Origin: a bacterium
Lineage (GTDB): Bacteria; Margulisbacteria; Marinamargulisbacteria; SXXA01
Assembly: GCA_010027915.1 (NCBI GenBank)
Contig: RGUG01000003.1
Location: 1-20,367, forward strand
DNA length: 20,367 nucleotides
Direction of reading: 5' to 3'
Positions 1-8,235 of this stretch are shown here, piece by piece. The position numbers and the translations under genes are program-made. The notes below the pieces were generated by a model. That model had not been told where the DNA came from and did no database searches. It saw only the letters and a program-made list of their open reading frames with translations. Within the stretch, counting starts at the first letter, position 1. Each line of letters opens with the position of its first letter.

Positions 1-19
1 CCTCATCCATCCCCCGGCC

Positions 20-38
20 AAAGGGGCGACGCCCCTTT
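20..38. terminator. Perfect hairpin, possible (bidirectional) terminator
   Basis: Arms AAAGGGGC (20-27) and GCCCCTTT (31-38) pair perfectly around the loop GAC. On the plus strand four T follow the GC-rich stem; on the minus strand only three T follow. It lies downstream of the last gene of the minus-strand operon, so it could end that transcript or a converging one outside the window. The short T tract keeps confidence low. Confidence 0.4.
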
Positions 39-83
39 TGATGCCCAAGGCAAGGGTGGTTTTGTTTGGCCCCCCTCCCCCAA

Positions 84-104
84 CCCCTCCCCGAAGGGGA
101 GGGG
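84..104. repeat. Perfect 9-bp G/C inverted repeat with GAA loop
   Basis: CCCCTCCCC (84-92) and GGGGAGGGG (96-104) pair perfectly around GAA. A second copy of the left arm type (CCCCCTCCCC, 71-80) lies just beside it and offers an alternative pairing. No T tract follows on either strand, so this is not a textbook terminator. It could be a dispersed intergenic repeat or a transcript-stabilising stem. The whole 1-157 stretch is otherwise non-coding as far as I can see. Confidence 0.45.
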
Positions 105-157
105 GATTCCCAGCAAACGGTCGTTTTGATCGTCCAAAAGCAGGGAAGGGTCAACGA

Positions 158-1408
158 TTAAAAACAAGCCCACTTGACCCCAACCGTAATCTCGGGGTTC
201 CAATTGGTCAGTCCAAACTCCGATGCCTCCGAACCAAAGAACCAATATCCCGACCCATAGACCTCGATGGTGTCATTAACACGATATGTCACGTAAGGGT
301 TCAACAATAAACCCCCATCATTCAAGCTGCTCAACCCCACAAGAGAAACATCAAGATTATCTATCCAATTGGGTTTGTAATACCTAAAAAAACAGTAGTG
401 TTGCCTCATGGAACCCACCTGAATAATACGGTTGGCCAGTTGAAGATATCCTCGCATTAAATCAGGTGCCAACCCTATTTTATAGTGATGGTTTGCATAC
501 ATCATCCAATCAGTGAGGGTCGCCCATTCTGATTGAGAATAGCCCCCACCATGATAGTAATACTCCATCATAACGGTGCTGGCATCAGACATTGTCAGCT
601 GGCTGCCCATGATGATATCAGCATAAGAAACATGAGCAGGATCCAATTCCACCCTGTATTCCCGGGGCACATCGTCTTTGACCAACCTAACGGTTGTTTT
701 TTGCGAGCGTCCGTCGCGATATGCCGCTTCGACATGAAACACCCATGAGTCCGTGATCGTAGTAGAGATATTCAGGCCAAGCCCAGACAACAACCCTGAA
801 AAATAGGATGCTGAAACGTCGGTTTTTAACGACTCTATTAACAGATTGGCCTTCATCAAATAGCGATTGTAGCGAACCGCATCACTCTGAGGCGAAAAAA
901 TAACATTGTATGACCCACTATCTTGAAACCAATCCACCCCAACAACCAAATCCCCTTCTCGTTGCGTGCGTCTATCTTCTTGTCGTTTGGTTTTATCGAC
1001 CCATTTATTCTCACCCAAAAAATCAGTGGGATTGGTGCTAAGCCCCACACCGTCTTTTATATTTTTCTTTCCAACATAAATAAACGTCTGATCCATTTTC
1101 AATTCAACCGACGCTTCATCCAGAATACCCGTAACGGTGTATTCGGATGGCGTTGTGTCGAGTATGGGGCGATAACGAAGGTGCCCCCTCCAATCAGGAG
1201 ACCATTCGAATCGAAGATCCATGATGCCGTAGTGCCGATAAATGGTGTGGGGAACCATCAAAATCTCTTGACCAGGATTTAATAACGGATCTGGCTTTAA
1301 TTGACGAGAGGTCAACTGTTCAAATACGGTGAAAGACACCGTCGCAGCACCGATTGGCACCGATAATGCCGCAACATAAACAAGCACGGTCTTCTTGAGT
1401 CTATTCAA
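158..1408 (-). CDS. Outer-membrane beta-barrel candidate (last gene of the lipid/export operon)
   Basis: A 416-residue protein with a charged start (MNRLKK) followed by a hydrophobic run to about residue 25, which fits a signal peptide. The rest is rich in alternating polar/aromatic stretches and ends in VGVKWACF; a final Phe is typical of the beta-signal read by the BAM machinery. I read it as a beta-barrel of unknown substrate and do not recognise a specific family. The start codon is TTG directly after the TAA of the LolA-like gene, and no good Shine-Dalgarno is visible, so translation may be coupled to the upstream gene. A GTG at 1387 is an alternative start but would remove the charged N-region. 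Its position next to a LolA-like carrier and an ABC transporter suggests it is the outer-membrane end of the same route. The barrel assignment is inferred from composition and termini only. Confidence 0.6.
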   Translation of the reverse strand: MNRLKKTVLVYVAALSVPIGAATVSFTVFEQLTSRQLKPDPLLNPGQEILMVPHTIYRHYGIMDLRFEWSPDWRGHLRYRPILDTTPSEYTVTGILDEASVELKMDQTFIYVGKKNIKDGVGLSTNPTDFLGENKWVDKTKRQEDRRTQREGDLVVGVDWFQDSGSYNVIFSPQSDAVRYNRYLMKANLLIESLKTDVSASYFSGLLSGLGLNISTTITDSWVFHVEAAYRDGRSQKTTVRLVKDDVPREYRVELDPAHVSYADIIMGSQLTMSDASTVMMEYYYHGGGYSQSEWATLTDWMMYANHHYKIGLAPDLMRGYLQLANRIIQVGSMRQHYCFFRYYKPNWIDNLDVSLVGLSSLNDGGLLLNPYVTYRVNDTIEVYGSGYWFFGSEASEFGLTNWNPEITVGVKWACF

Positions 1409-2143
1409 TTAATTCTGGTTGCTGACTCGTTCCATATATGACTTTTGATAGAACGCATCAGGGGTTGTATCAACCGTAAAATCAGTGTACTCCAGTGTGG
1501 TCATAGCGTTGGTTTGCACCGCATCATGAATGTCCAATACCGTTGGGCGAAGGGCACCTAAAATGGATTGGTACTTTTTATAGTAGGCTGTTTTTAAATG
1601 ACGACCTGATACCGCATAAAACTCTGCTTTGATTGGCAAGTACACGTCTGGTTTGACCCACAGGGTAATCGCTTTATACGCAGCCCCTTTGGTTTTAGCC
1701 GATAAGTTTAAAACCAGTACGTTTTCATTGTTATACACAACAGAATCGACGCCAATCACTTGATAATCCAGACTGTATACCACCCGTGCAACATCCGCAT
1801 TTGACACTTGTCCCATCAATTGTTGTTGAGGGGAAATACGAATGGGATTGGAAGTGCCTGGTATGTATACCCATACATTATCTTCGACCATTAATAGAAC
1901 CCTGCCCCTGGTTGAATGGGGCGCTTGATATAACACGAGACTTTTTTTGGCATCCTTGACTCGAATCAACAGGTCAACCACTGATGTTCCATCACCCTTT
2001 TGAGACGACACTTTCAATTTACAGGTAAACGTATGCGCAGGTGCACGGTTTTTATCTACTTTTTCAAGCATTTCTTGCGGTGTCATCGCCATCATGGCAC
2101 TTGATAGGCCAAAAAATAATAATCCAAGTAACCCTTTGCTCAT
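1409..2143 (-). CDS. LolA-like periplasmic protein (outer-membrane lipoprotein-sorting family)
   Basis: A 244-residue protein with a short N-terminal signal (MSKGLLGLLFFGLSSAMMA) and no lipobox Cys, so it is probably soluble in the periplasm. The body fits the LolA-like 'outer membrane lipoprotein-sorting' family: a VWVYIPGTSNPIRISPQQQ segment after a basic/hydrophobic strand, then SNADVARVVYSLDY, the equivalent of the usual GSDF..DDL stretch. LolA-fold proteins carry hydrophobic cargo (lipoprotein acyl chains or other lipids) across the periplasm. The start at 2143 is chosen because AGAGGT lies six bases upstream; a longer reading from 2179 would overlap the permease gene and spoil the signal peptide. 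It lies 13 nt after the permease gene. It may shuttle the lipid product of the operon rather than lipoproteins; that part is inference. Confidence 0.8.
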   Translation of the reverse strand: MSKGLLGLLFFGLSSAMMAMTPQEMLEKVDKNRAPAHTFTCKLKVSSQKGDGTSVVDLLIRVKDAKKSLVLYQAPHSTRGRVLLMVEDNVWVYIPGTSNPIRISPQQQLMGQVSNADVARVVYSLDYQVIGVDSVVYNNENVLVLNLSAKTKGAAYKAITLWVKPDVYLPIKAEFYAVSGRHLKTAYYKKYQSILGALRPTVLDIHDAVQTNAMTTLEYTDFTVDTTPDAFYQKSYMERVSNQN

Positions 2144-2156
2144 TTTTTTACCTCTT

Positions 2157-3386
2157 TTAAACATGCCCCAATGCATCAATAATTTTCAATCGAGCGGCAC
2201 GGTATGCCGGATAAAGTGAGGCAACCAACGTGACCAGAACCATAAACCCGAATGAAAACGCCAACAACGACAGAGGGGTTAAAATAAATGCCAGATACCC
2301 ACGAGACATACCGGGAGGTGGTGGAATATAAATCCCCCCCAACCAGTTAATGACGTATGCAATCAAAAGACCAACCAAGACCCCCAAGCAGGCCCCGATG
2401 ACACCCATGAGGAATCCTTCCATTAAAAATAACTTGAGAATGCCAGTCTGAGTGGTCCCCAAAGCCCGGAGGGTCCCGATTTCACGAACACGCTCAAAAA
2501 TCGACATGCTCATCGTATTGGTGACACTCAATAGAATCACCACCCCAATAATAATATTGACGACTTTAAACATGCCACGATAAACCTGAACAACCTTATG
2601 ATAAAAAAAGGCCAATTGATCCCATGTCACATATTCCACGTTCCAATGATGGGTCGCAATATTGGATGTTAAAACAGGTAAAAAATCAGGCAATGCATCC
2701 GTATTAAAAAGAAGAACCACCACTTTTTCAACCTCACTAGTACCCATTAGCTGTTGAACATTGGACAATGGTAATTTCACAAACACACTGTCATAATCCT
2801 GAGATCCTGTTTGGCCCACACCCATGATTTTAAATTCTATCGCATTGAGCATTCCCTCTCTCGTCGTCGTTAAAAGGGTAACCGTGTCACCCACTTTAGC
2901 CCCAAGGGCCTTGATCAAGTCAGCACCCACCACACCCCCATTGGCTGCGTTGGACGTATCCAATTGACTGCCATCGATAATGGTTTCAAAACTGCTAAGC
3001 TCCGACTCTTTTTCTGGCTCGACACCAATAATTTTGCAAGCAATGGTTTTTTCGCCGGTACTAATCAGCCCAGAAGCCGATAAGCGGCGGGTCACGACTT
3101 GAACCCCTTTTTGAGCTTGCAACACTTGCACCATCGTGTCGGAGTTAGCCAATAAATAATGATCGGGTTGTGCGACGCCCTTGTCTGAATACCCTTTGGC
3201 ATAAAGCTGAATATGACCCAGTTGGGTTTTGATCGTTGATTCTCTTAGACCCCAAAAAGTATATTCAACGAACCCTCCAAACACAATGATGGCCGCCACT
3301 CCGGCGATCATCGAAAAAAACGTCAACACCGTTCGACGCCGATTTCTAAAAATATTGCGTAATGCCAGTCGACTCAAGGTTTTCAT
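2157..3386 (-). CDS. ABC transporter permease, FtsX/MacB (LolC/E-like) type
   Basis: A 409-residue integral membrane protein with the layout of the MacB/LolCE superfamily: one membrane segment near residues 18-40 after a basic RNIFRNRRRT stretch, a periplasmic domain of roughly 220 residues, then three membrane segments (about 270-293, 318-345 and 366-394) forming the FtsX domain. The cytoplasmic coupling motif is clear (SIFERVREIGTLRALG), as is the usual end (YPAYRAARLKIIDAL). Such permeases do not import or pump through a pore; they use ATP-driven movement to extract or push envelope substrates such as lipoproteins. It overlaps the ATPase gene by 4 nt (ATGA), so the two surely form one complex. 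A single permease gene suggests a homodimer (LolF/MacB-like) rather than a LolC/LolE pair. Confidence 0.88.
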   Translation of the reverse strand: MKTLSRLALRNIFRNRRRTVLTFFSMIAGVAAIIVFGGFVEYTFWGLRESTIKTQLGHIQLYAKGYSDKGVAQPDHYLLANSDTMVQVLQAQKGVQVVTRRLSASGLISTGEKTIACKIIGVEPEKESELSSFETIIDGSQLDTSNAANGGVVGADLIKALGAKVGDTVTLLTTTREGMLNAIEFKIMGVGQTGSQDYDSVFVKLPLSNVQQLMGTSEVEKVVVLLFNTDALPDFLPVLTSNIATHHWNVEYVTWDQLAFFYHKVVQVYRGMFKVVNIIIGVVILLSVTNTMSMSIFERVREIGTLRALGTTQTGILKLFLMEGFLMGVIGACLGVLVGLLIAYVINWLGGIYIPPPPGMSRGYLAFILTPLSLLAFSFGFMVLVTLVASLYPAYRAARLKIIDALGHV

Positions 3387-4063
3387 CGCATGCCCCCTTC
3401 TGCCACCACCCCACCATCTTGAATGTTGATGATACGCGTTGCATAGCCCTTGACTTGGTCGTCATGGGTTGAAAACACAAAGGTGGTCTGGTGTCTTGAA
3501 TTCATGACTTTCATGAGTTCTAGGATCCCCGCACCCGTTTTGGAATCTAAATTGGCGGTCGGCTCGTCAGCCAACACAATGTCTGGCTGAGTGATCAGTG
3601 CCCTGGCAATTGCAACCCGTTGACGTTGCCCACCCGACAATTCATCCGGACGATGGGTCACAAAGTCCGACAGGCCCACTTGATCAATGAGTGCCAATAC
3701 CTTTGATTGACGATCGGATGAAGACATCCCTTGTAAGATTAAAGGATAGTCAATATTTTCAAAAACATTGAGCACTGGAATAAGATTAAATGATTGAAAA
3801 ATGAATCCAATTTTTCGATTTCTGAGTGACGCTTGTTCAGCATCAGAAAGCTGTTTCAAATTGGCACCGGCCACCATGACCTCTCCCTGTGTGGGGGTAT
3901 CCAACGCCCCCATCATATTCAACAGGGTTGATTTACCGCTCCCAGAGGGCCCACAAATGGATACAAACTCTCCTTTTGCAATGTCAATCGAAATCCCTCG
4001 CAAAGCCGACACGACCGATTGTCCCAACAGGTACTCTTTGACGACGTGATGTAAGTGAATCAT
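3383..4063 (-). CDS. ABC transporter ATP-binding protein, LolD/MacB family
   Basis: A 226-residue nucleotide-binding subunit with all motifs intact: Walker A GPSGSGKST (38-46), Q-loop Gln90 in FIFQSFNLIP, signature LSGGQ (142-146), Walker B IVLADEP (162-168) and switch His200. The FQSFNLIP...NV.ENI pattern and length are typical of the LolD/MacB/FtsE group that drives FtsX-type permeases. The start codon overlaps the TGA of the TPR gene and its own end overlaps the permease start, each by 4 nt. It powers the adjacent permease at the inner membrane. Substrate cannot be read from this subunit; context suggests an acyl product of the upstream enzymes or a lipoprotein. Confidence 0.93.
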   Translation of the reverse strand: MIHLHHVVKEYLLGQSVVSALRGISIDIAKGEFVSICGPSGSGKSTLLNMMGALDTPTQGEVMVAGANLKQLSDAEQASLRNRKIGFIFQSFNLIPVLNVFENIDYPLILQGMSSSDRQSKVLALIDQVGLSDFVTHRPDELSGGQRQRVAIARALITQPDIVLADEPTANLDSKTGAGILELMKVMNSRHQTTFVFSTHDDQVKGYATRIINIQDGGVVAEGGMR

Positions 4064-4650
4064 GGGTTGATTTTCCCTGTTTTTTTTCTTAGGTTGTCCA
4101 AGGTTTCCACATCCAGTTGACCCGGTGTGTCAGATAAAATCTGATCAATCTTCGAAAGATCCGGTTTAATCATTCGCTTACGCCCTAAAAAATCGGGGGC
4201 TTCCAAAGAATTATTAATTCTGATGACACGTAAAATGGCGTTATTTGGATCCAATGCGACGGCTTTATCCAACATGTTGAATCCACGGTTAGCCTCTTCC
4301 ATTTTAGTAAATATATTCCAAGAATCTCGTGCACTCATGGTGGTAGCACTCCCTAAATAGGCTAAGGTAATCGAATCAGAGGGATTCCGTTCGTATGCTT
4401 TTTTTAAGTATCGGATTGCCTTGACTGAGGCCCCCCCAACGTTTAAAACCGCTAAATTGTGATAGGCTATCCCACTGCGCTTTAACCCCTCGTACGTATC
4501 CCCTTTTTCATATTCAATCAGGACCTGTTGTAACGCTGGTTTGTTATAAAGTTTATAAAGGCTGGTCATGGGTAACATGCCTGGAGACATCGCAAAGAGA
4601 TGAGTGGACCCCATCAACACACTAATAACCAATCCATATCGGGGTACCAT
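4060..4650 (-). CDS. Small exported TPR-like protein
   Basis: About 196 residues: an N-terminal hydrophobic stretch (RYGLVISVLMGSTHLFA) that fits a signal peptide, then helical repeats of TPR type. Recognisable pieces are AYHNLAVLNVGGASVKAIRYLKKAYERNPSD and the later MLDKAVALDPNNA, giving about two full repeats. It probably acts as a periplasmic protein-protein adaptor. I choose the start at 4650 because GGAAGGAAGGGA precedes it by about five bases and it lies one base after the stop of the ketosynthase gene; a start at 4668 would overlap that gene. It overlaps the ATPase gene by 4 nt, tying the enzymes upstream to the transporter downstream. No specific family is recognised. Confidence 0.7.
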   Translation of the reverse strand: MVPRYGLVISVLMGSTHLFAMSPGMLPMTSLYKLYNKPALQQVLIEYEKGDTYEGLKRSGIAYHNLAVLNVGGASVKAIRYLKKAYERNPSDSITLAYLGSATTMSARDSWNIFTKMEEANRGFNMLDKAVALDPNNAILRVIRINNSLEAPDFLGRKRMIKPDLSKIDQILSDTPGQLDVETLDNLRKKTGKINP

Positions 4651-4651
4651 G

Positions 4652-6835
4652 TTATCCCTTCCTTCCATTGGGTTGCTTTAAAACCAAACTGTAACAATTG
4701 CCCGATTCGGAAACAGCGGTAACCAAAATGGTTTGAACCGATTGATGAAGCAAGCATTGAGAAAAGTCCGAGTCGGTTAACAATTGGACGCCAAGAATCA
4801 TATTCAAGACCGACGTTGTGGCACCTAGGGTCACGATGCCTTGCGTGGTAAGAAACGGCTTGTTAAGCATGGAGTGAAGGGGAACCATCGTGGCACATCC
4901 AATATGGGCATCAATGTCGTCTAGCACCATCCCATTTTGTTCCAGGGTATTCTCAATACACCGATTCAAACTGTCTTTCCACCCGTCATGGGTAGAAAAG
5001 CTGGCGGTATATAGTCCCTCAACCAAGGCCAAAACAGGTCGATGATTCGCCATGGCTGCGTCATACGATTCCAGCAATAAAGAGGCCGCACCATCACCGG
5101 TATCATCCTCATCACACCCCGAAATTAAGATGGCATGCCGACCTTCTTTTAGAATCGTATCGGCATATATAAGGGAAGCAAATGGACTGAATTGCCCCGC
5201 TACCACCGTGTTGACGCCTTTAATGCCCAATGCAATGCTCACTTGGCCTGCGATGGAATTCATGACGACATGGGGAAAATCCATGGCTGAACCCAATGCA
5301 ACCCCCTGACTCATCATATGGTTAAAAAACCGTTCAAAGGTTCGAATGGGTCCTTTTAAAATCCCCATCAAAATACCAATCTGATCCGGTGCATACCCCG
5401 AAAGATCCGAACGGCTCAGCATCTTATCGGCCACTTCAATCGCAAGCCTTGAAATCAATGGTAACTTACCATATTTTCTTAATCGCAGATTGGTCAGCCT
5501 AAATGCGTCAAACGTCGACCGGGTGTTGACCATGGGGTCTGCCGACATCATCCTCGATTTGAGTTCAGTGGGATTGTTAATGGCAGATAAAAGACACTCA
5601 AAGTCTGTGATGGCTAATGGCTGGTGTGGGGGTGATGCCAGTACAATGTTGTGAGGCTTATATTTCCCCAAGACCACCGAAACATTATGACCGCCAAACG
5701 CAAAGCTGTTGGAAATAAAGTAATCATAAGACAAAGAACAAGGTTGGTTACGGACATAATCCAAATCGCATCCGTCACGTGACCCATTAAAATGAACAAT
5801 GGGTGGCACCAAATGATGGGCCATGCAATCTAGCATCATAATCACCTGGGTAACCCCCGACGCCCCCAAAGTATGCCCATATAACGACTTTGTCGACGTG
5901 ATTTTTAAAGACGCCGCATGACGTTCAAAACAATGTTTAATGGCAAGGGTTTCGGCCTTGTCGTTGGCTTCCGTTCCTGTTCCATGTGCACATACAACGG
6001 ATATGTCAGAGGGGTTAATACCAGCCGCCGCAATGGCCTGTGACATGGTGCGATACGCACCATCACCCGTGATATCAGGAGAGGTTGCATGATAGGCGTC
6101 TCCGCGAAATGCATAACCCAAAATCTCACCATAAATGCGGGCATTCCGCCCCAATGCATGGGATTCTTCTTCCACAATTAAAAACCCAGCCCCTTCCCCT
6201 AGTGAAATGCCAATCTGCTCGCTAAACGGCGATGTCCCTGTCGCATGCAGGGACTGTAGGGCATGAAACCCTGAAAAGGTTGCCAAAGAAAATGAATCGG
6301 CACCGCCCACAATGACAACCTTAGCATCACCATTGGCGATCAATGATTGGGCGTATCCAACCGCATGGTTACTGGCCGCACAGGCGGTGACAAAAAGCAT
6401 TTTAGGGCCTTTTGCACCCGTAAGTGACGACACCAAATCCATGCCATTAAAATGATCTTGATAGAGGGTGCGATAATCAAGCTTGTCACACAAATATTGT
6501 TCGAGGGTTAACACACTGCCGTTACACGTTCCAAACACAATACCTAACGTTTCCAGATTGAGCATCGAACGATCGAGGCCAGAGTCTTTCCAAGCCTCGT
6601 CAAACGCCATATAAGATAAGCGGCTCACTTTGTCTTGACTCACTGAATCAGGGTACTCGATATCCTCTGGAAGCATTACTTCCCCACCCATTTGGGTCGA
6701 CAACCCTTCTAAATGGAGTGACCTAATCACCCGAATCCCTGACCGACCCTCTTTGACGGCATTCAATATGTCATGCCGATTGAGACCCAATGCACAGACC
6801 ATCCCCATTCCGGTTACAAGTGCCCTTTTTTTCAT
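4652..6835 (-). CDS. Ketosynthase fused to chain-length-factor-like domain (KS-CLF)
   Basis: A 727-residue protein built from two thiolase-fold ketosynthase units. Residues 1-390 are a complete FabF-type KS: Cys152 in TACAAS, His284 in AHGTGTEAND, Lys316 and His321 in TKSLYGHTLGASG, and SNSFAFGGHN near the end. Residues about 405-720 form a second, degenerate KS: it keeps the fold signature FPHVVMNSIAGQVSIALGIKG, but the position aligned with Cys152 is Gln548 (VVAGQFSPFASLIYA), the GTGT motif is lost (AHIGCATM) and the second His is gone. Cys-to-Gln at this site is the hallmark of KS-beta/chain length factors of type II polyketide synthases, which normally are a separate subunit. The protein therefore probably condenses ACP-bound malonyl units with built-in length control. 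It overlaps the ketoreductase gene by 4 nt. No frame break is visible at the junction, so the fusion looks genuine. Confidence 0.9.
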   Translation of the reverse strand: MKKRALVTGMGMVCALGLNRHDILNAVKEGRSGIRVIRSLHLEGLSTQMGGEVMLPEDIEYPDSVSQDKVSRLSYMAFDEAWKDSGLDRSMLNLETLGIVFGTCNGSVLTLEQYLCDKLDYRTLYQDHFNGMDLVSSLTGAKGPKMLFVTACAASNHAVGYAQSLIANGDAKVVIVGGADSFSLATFSGFHALQSLHATGTSPFSEQIGISLGEGAGFLIVEEESHALGRNARIYGEILGYAFRGDAYHATSPDITGDGAYRTMSQAIAAAGINPSDISVVCAHGTGTEANDKAETLAIKHCFERHAASLKITSTKSLYGHTLGASGVTQVIMMLDCMAHHLVPPIVHFNGSRDGCDLDYVRNQPCSLSYDYFISNSFAFGGHNVSVVLGKYKPHNIVLASPPHQPLAITDFECLLSAINNPTELKSRMMSADPMVNTRSTFDAFRLTNLRLRKYGKLPLISRLAIEVADKMLSRSDLSGYAPDQIGILMGILKGPIRTFERFFNHMMSQGVALGSAMDFPHVVMNSIAGQVSIALGIKGVNTVVAGQFSPFASLIYADTILKEGRHAILISGCDEDDTGDGAASLLLESYDAAMANHRPVLALVEGLYTASFSTHDGWKDSLNRCIENTLEQNGMVLDDIDAHIGCATMVPLHSMLNKPFLTTQGIVTLGATTSVLNMILGVQLLTDSDFSQCLLHQSVQTILVTAVSESGNCYSLVLKQPNGRKG

Positions 6836-7575
6836 TTAAAAAACCCGCCATCTAAACATAAAACAGACCCCGACATATATGAGCCTCCCTTACCCGCTAA
6901 ATACAACACGGCGTCCGATACTTCTTGGACCGTTCCGATTCGTTTAAGAAAGGTTGCGTCTTCTACCGCTGTGACTTTGTCCGGTGGCATCTTGTTTGCC
7001 ATATCCGTTTCGATGAGACCGGGTACGAGACAGTTAATTTGGATGTGTCGATCCGCATATTGTCGGGCCAATAGCTTGGTCAAGCCAATAATGCCCCCTT
7101 TTGAGGTGGCATAGTTTGCCTGACCGGCCCTCCCATACAACCCCGAAACAGAAGAAATATTAATCAAAAAGGTTGCCCTGCGGTTTCGTGACAGTAGATC
7201 AATGGCGGCCAATGAGGTCATCATGGCACCTCCCAAATTGGCTTTTAGCACTTTTTTCCACGCCGCCATTTCCATATCTAAAAACAGCGAATCCGACGTG
7301 ATCCCGGCGTTGTTAACGACCCCATCTAACTGTCCCCAACGGGTTTCAATTGCCTCACATAGTGAGGTGGTTTTTTCGTAATCTGATGCGGGGCACTGTT
7401 GAACCCATAGCCGTGAATGGAAGGCTGGCGTGAGGCTTAATTGAAACTGCTCAGCCGCATCATGATCGGATGCATAGGTAGCAATCACAATAGCCCCCTG
7501 CCTTAAAAATTCGACTGTAACGGCTTTGCCAATACCCTTGGTCCCACCCGTAACCAACACCACGCTATGATTCAT
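6832..7575 (-). CDS. fabG: 3-oxoacyl-ACP reductase, FabG-type SDR
   Basis: A 247-residue short-chain dehydrogenase, the usual FabG length. All key elements are present: NAD(P)-binding TGGTKGIG (9-16), NNAG (88-91), Asn113, catalytic Ser142 in NISSVSG, and Tyr155-Lys159 in NYATSK, with the FabG-like end SGSVLCLDGG. It reduces the 3-oxo group of ACP-bound chains to 3-hydroxy with NADPH (known for the family). The start at 7575 is preceded by AGGGGAT; a longer reading from 7692 would run into the upstream gene and add a non-homologous leader. It sits 16 nt after the SDR-like pseudoenzyme and overlaps the KS-CLF gene by 4 nt, so it is most likely the dedicated ketoreductase of this pathway rather than the housekeeping FabG. 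Confidence 0.92.
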   Translation of the reverse strand: MNHSVVLVTGGTKGIGKAVTVEFLRQGAIVIATYASDHDAAEQFQLSLTPAFHSRLWVQQCPASDYEKTTSLCEAIETRWGQLDGVVNNAGITSDSLFLDMEMAAWKKVLKANLGGAMMTSLAAIDLLSRNRRATFLINISSVSGLYGRAGQANYATSKGGIIGLTKLLARQYADRHIQINCLVPGLIETDMANKMPPDKVTAVEDATFLKRIGTVQEVSDAVLYLAGKGGSYMSGSVLCLDGGFFK

Positions 7576-7591
7576 ATATCCCCTATCCCCT

Positions 7592-8233
7592 TCAATAACC
7601 CAAGACCGATCCAACCCCAATGGACAAGACACTACCTGACAACAATGATAAATTGCCTTCGCAAACAGCCTGTATAATCGACTGAATGCCATCTACCTTG
7701 AGTGGCATTTTACTCATGGCATGAGCCGCCATTTTCTTTTTATAAGAGCGGGCTTGCATCGGGTCACTCACCATGCATTGCAGTGGTTCTAGGCACAACA
7801 CATAAAAGTAAAAATTCAAGGCATGAAGTTCTTTGGATAGGGTCTTGACCAATGCATGGATACTCTCATCAAGGGTAGGTGAAATCGGGTAATCCAGAAA
7901 ACTCCGCACGTTAGGATTGGTCGTAAAAAAGATAAAGGTACCCGATTGGTTATGCTGAGCTAACCGCCGGATTGTGGTTTGAATCCATGCGACCAACCCA
8001 TTCAGATAGTCCAATAAAAACTCAGCATACGCAGGGGTAAAACTGGCATACTCATCAAAAAAAGGGGTCAAAATCAAAAAAACATTGTGCTGGGAATGAA
8101 CGACACGCTCATCTTCATGCTCTAAGTCCGGCGCTATCATCAACTGAAGCCGAACATTGGGTAGCGTTTGAAGAAAGGGCAACAGTTCTTGCCCCAATGG
8201 TGTCGATGAATTGAGTAAAAACAGGGTGGTCAT
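7592..8233 (-). CDS. Degenerate SDR (probable pseudoenzyme partner of FabG)
   Basis: A 213-residue protein with the outline of a FabG-like SDR but without its chemistry. The opening LFLLNSSTPLGQELL sits where TGGTKGIG should be, with only one Gly of the pattern left. The segment SPTLDESIHALVK (118-130) aligns without gaps to YATSKGGIIGLTK of the neighbouring FabG, so the catalytic Tyr is Ser118 and Lys is Asp122. FYVLCLEP and the final SGSVLSIGVGS match the FabG strands INCLVP and SGSVLCLDGG. I infer a non-catalytic SDR, possibly a structural half of a hetero-oligomer with the adjacent active FabG, as seen in some FAS systems with FabG pairs. The start at 8233 lies 2 nt after the upstream stop with GAGGA about ten bases before. 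The reading frame is intact with no sign of decay, so it appears to be kept by selection. Confidence 0.7.
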   Translation of the reverse strand: MTTLFLLNSSTPLGQELLPFLQTLPNVRLQLMIAPDLEHEDERVVHSQHNVFLILTPFFDEYASFTPAYAEFLLDYLNGLVAWIQTTIRRLAQHNQSGTFIFFTTNPNVRSFLDYPISPTLDESIHALVKTLSKELHALNFYFYVLCLEPLQCMVSDPMQARSYKKKMAAHAMSKMPLKVDGIQSIIQAVCEGNLSLLSGSVLSIGVGSVLGY

Positions 8234-8235
8234 GC

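Noticed and set aside
923..1282. 119-codon plus-strand frame inside the beta-barrel gene
   Set aside because: It lies fully opposite a longer gene with signal peptide and operon context, and its translation shows no family features.
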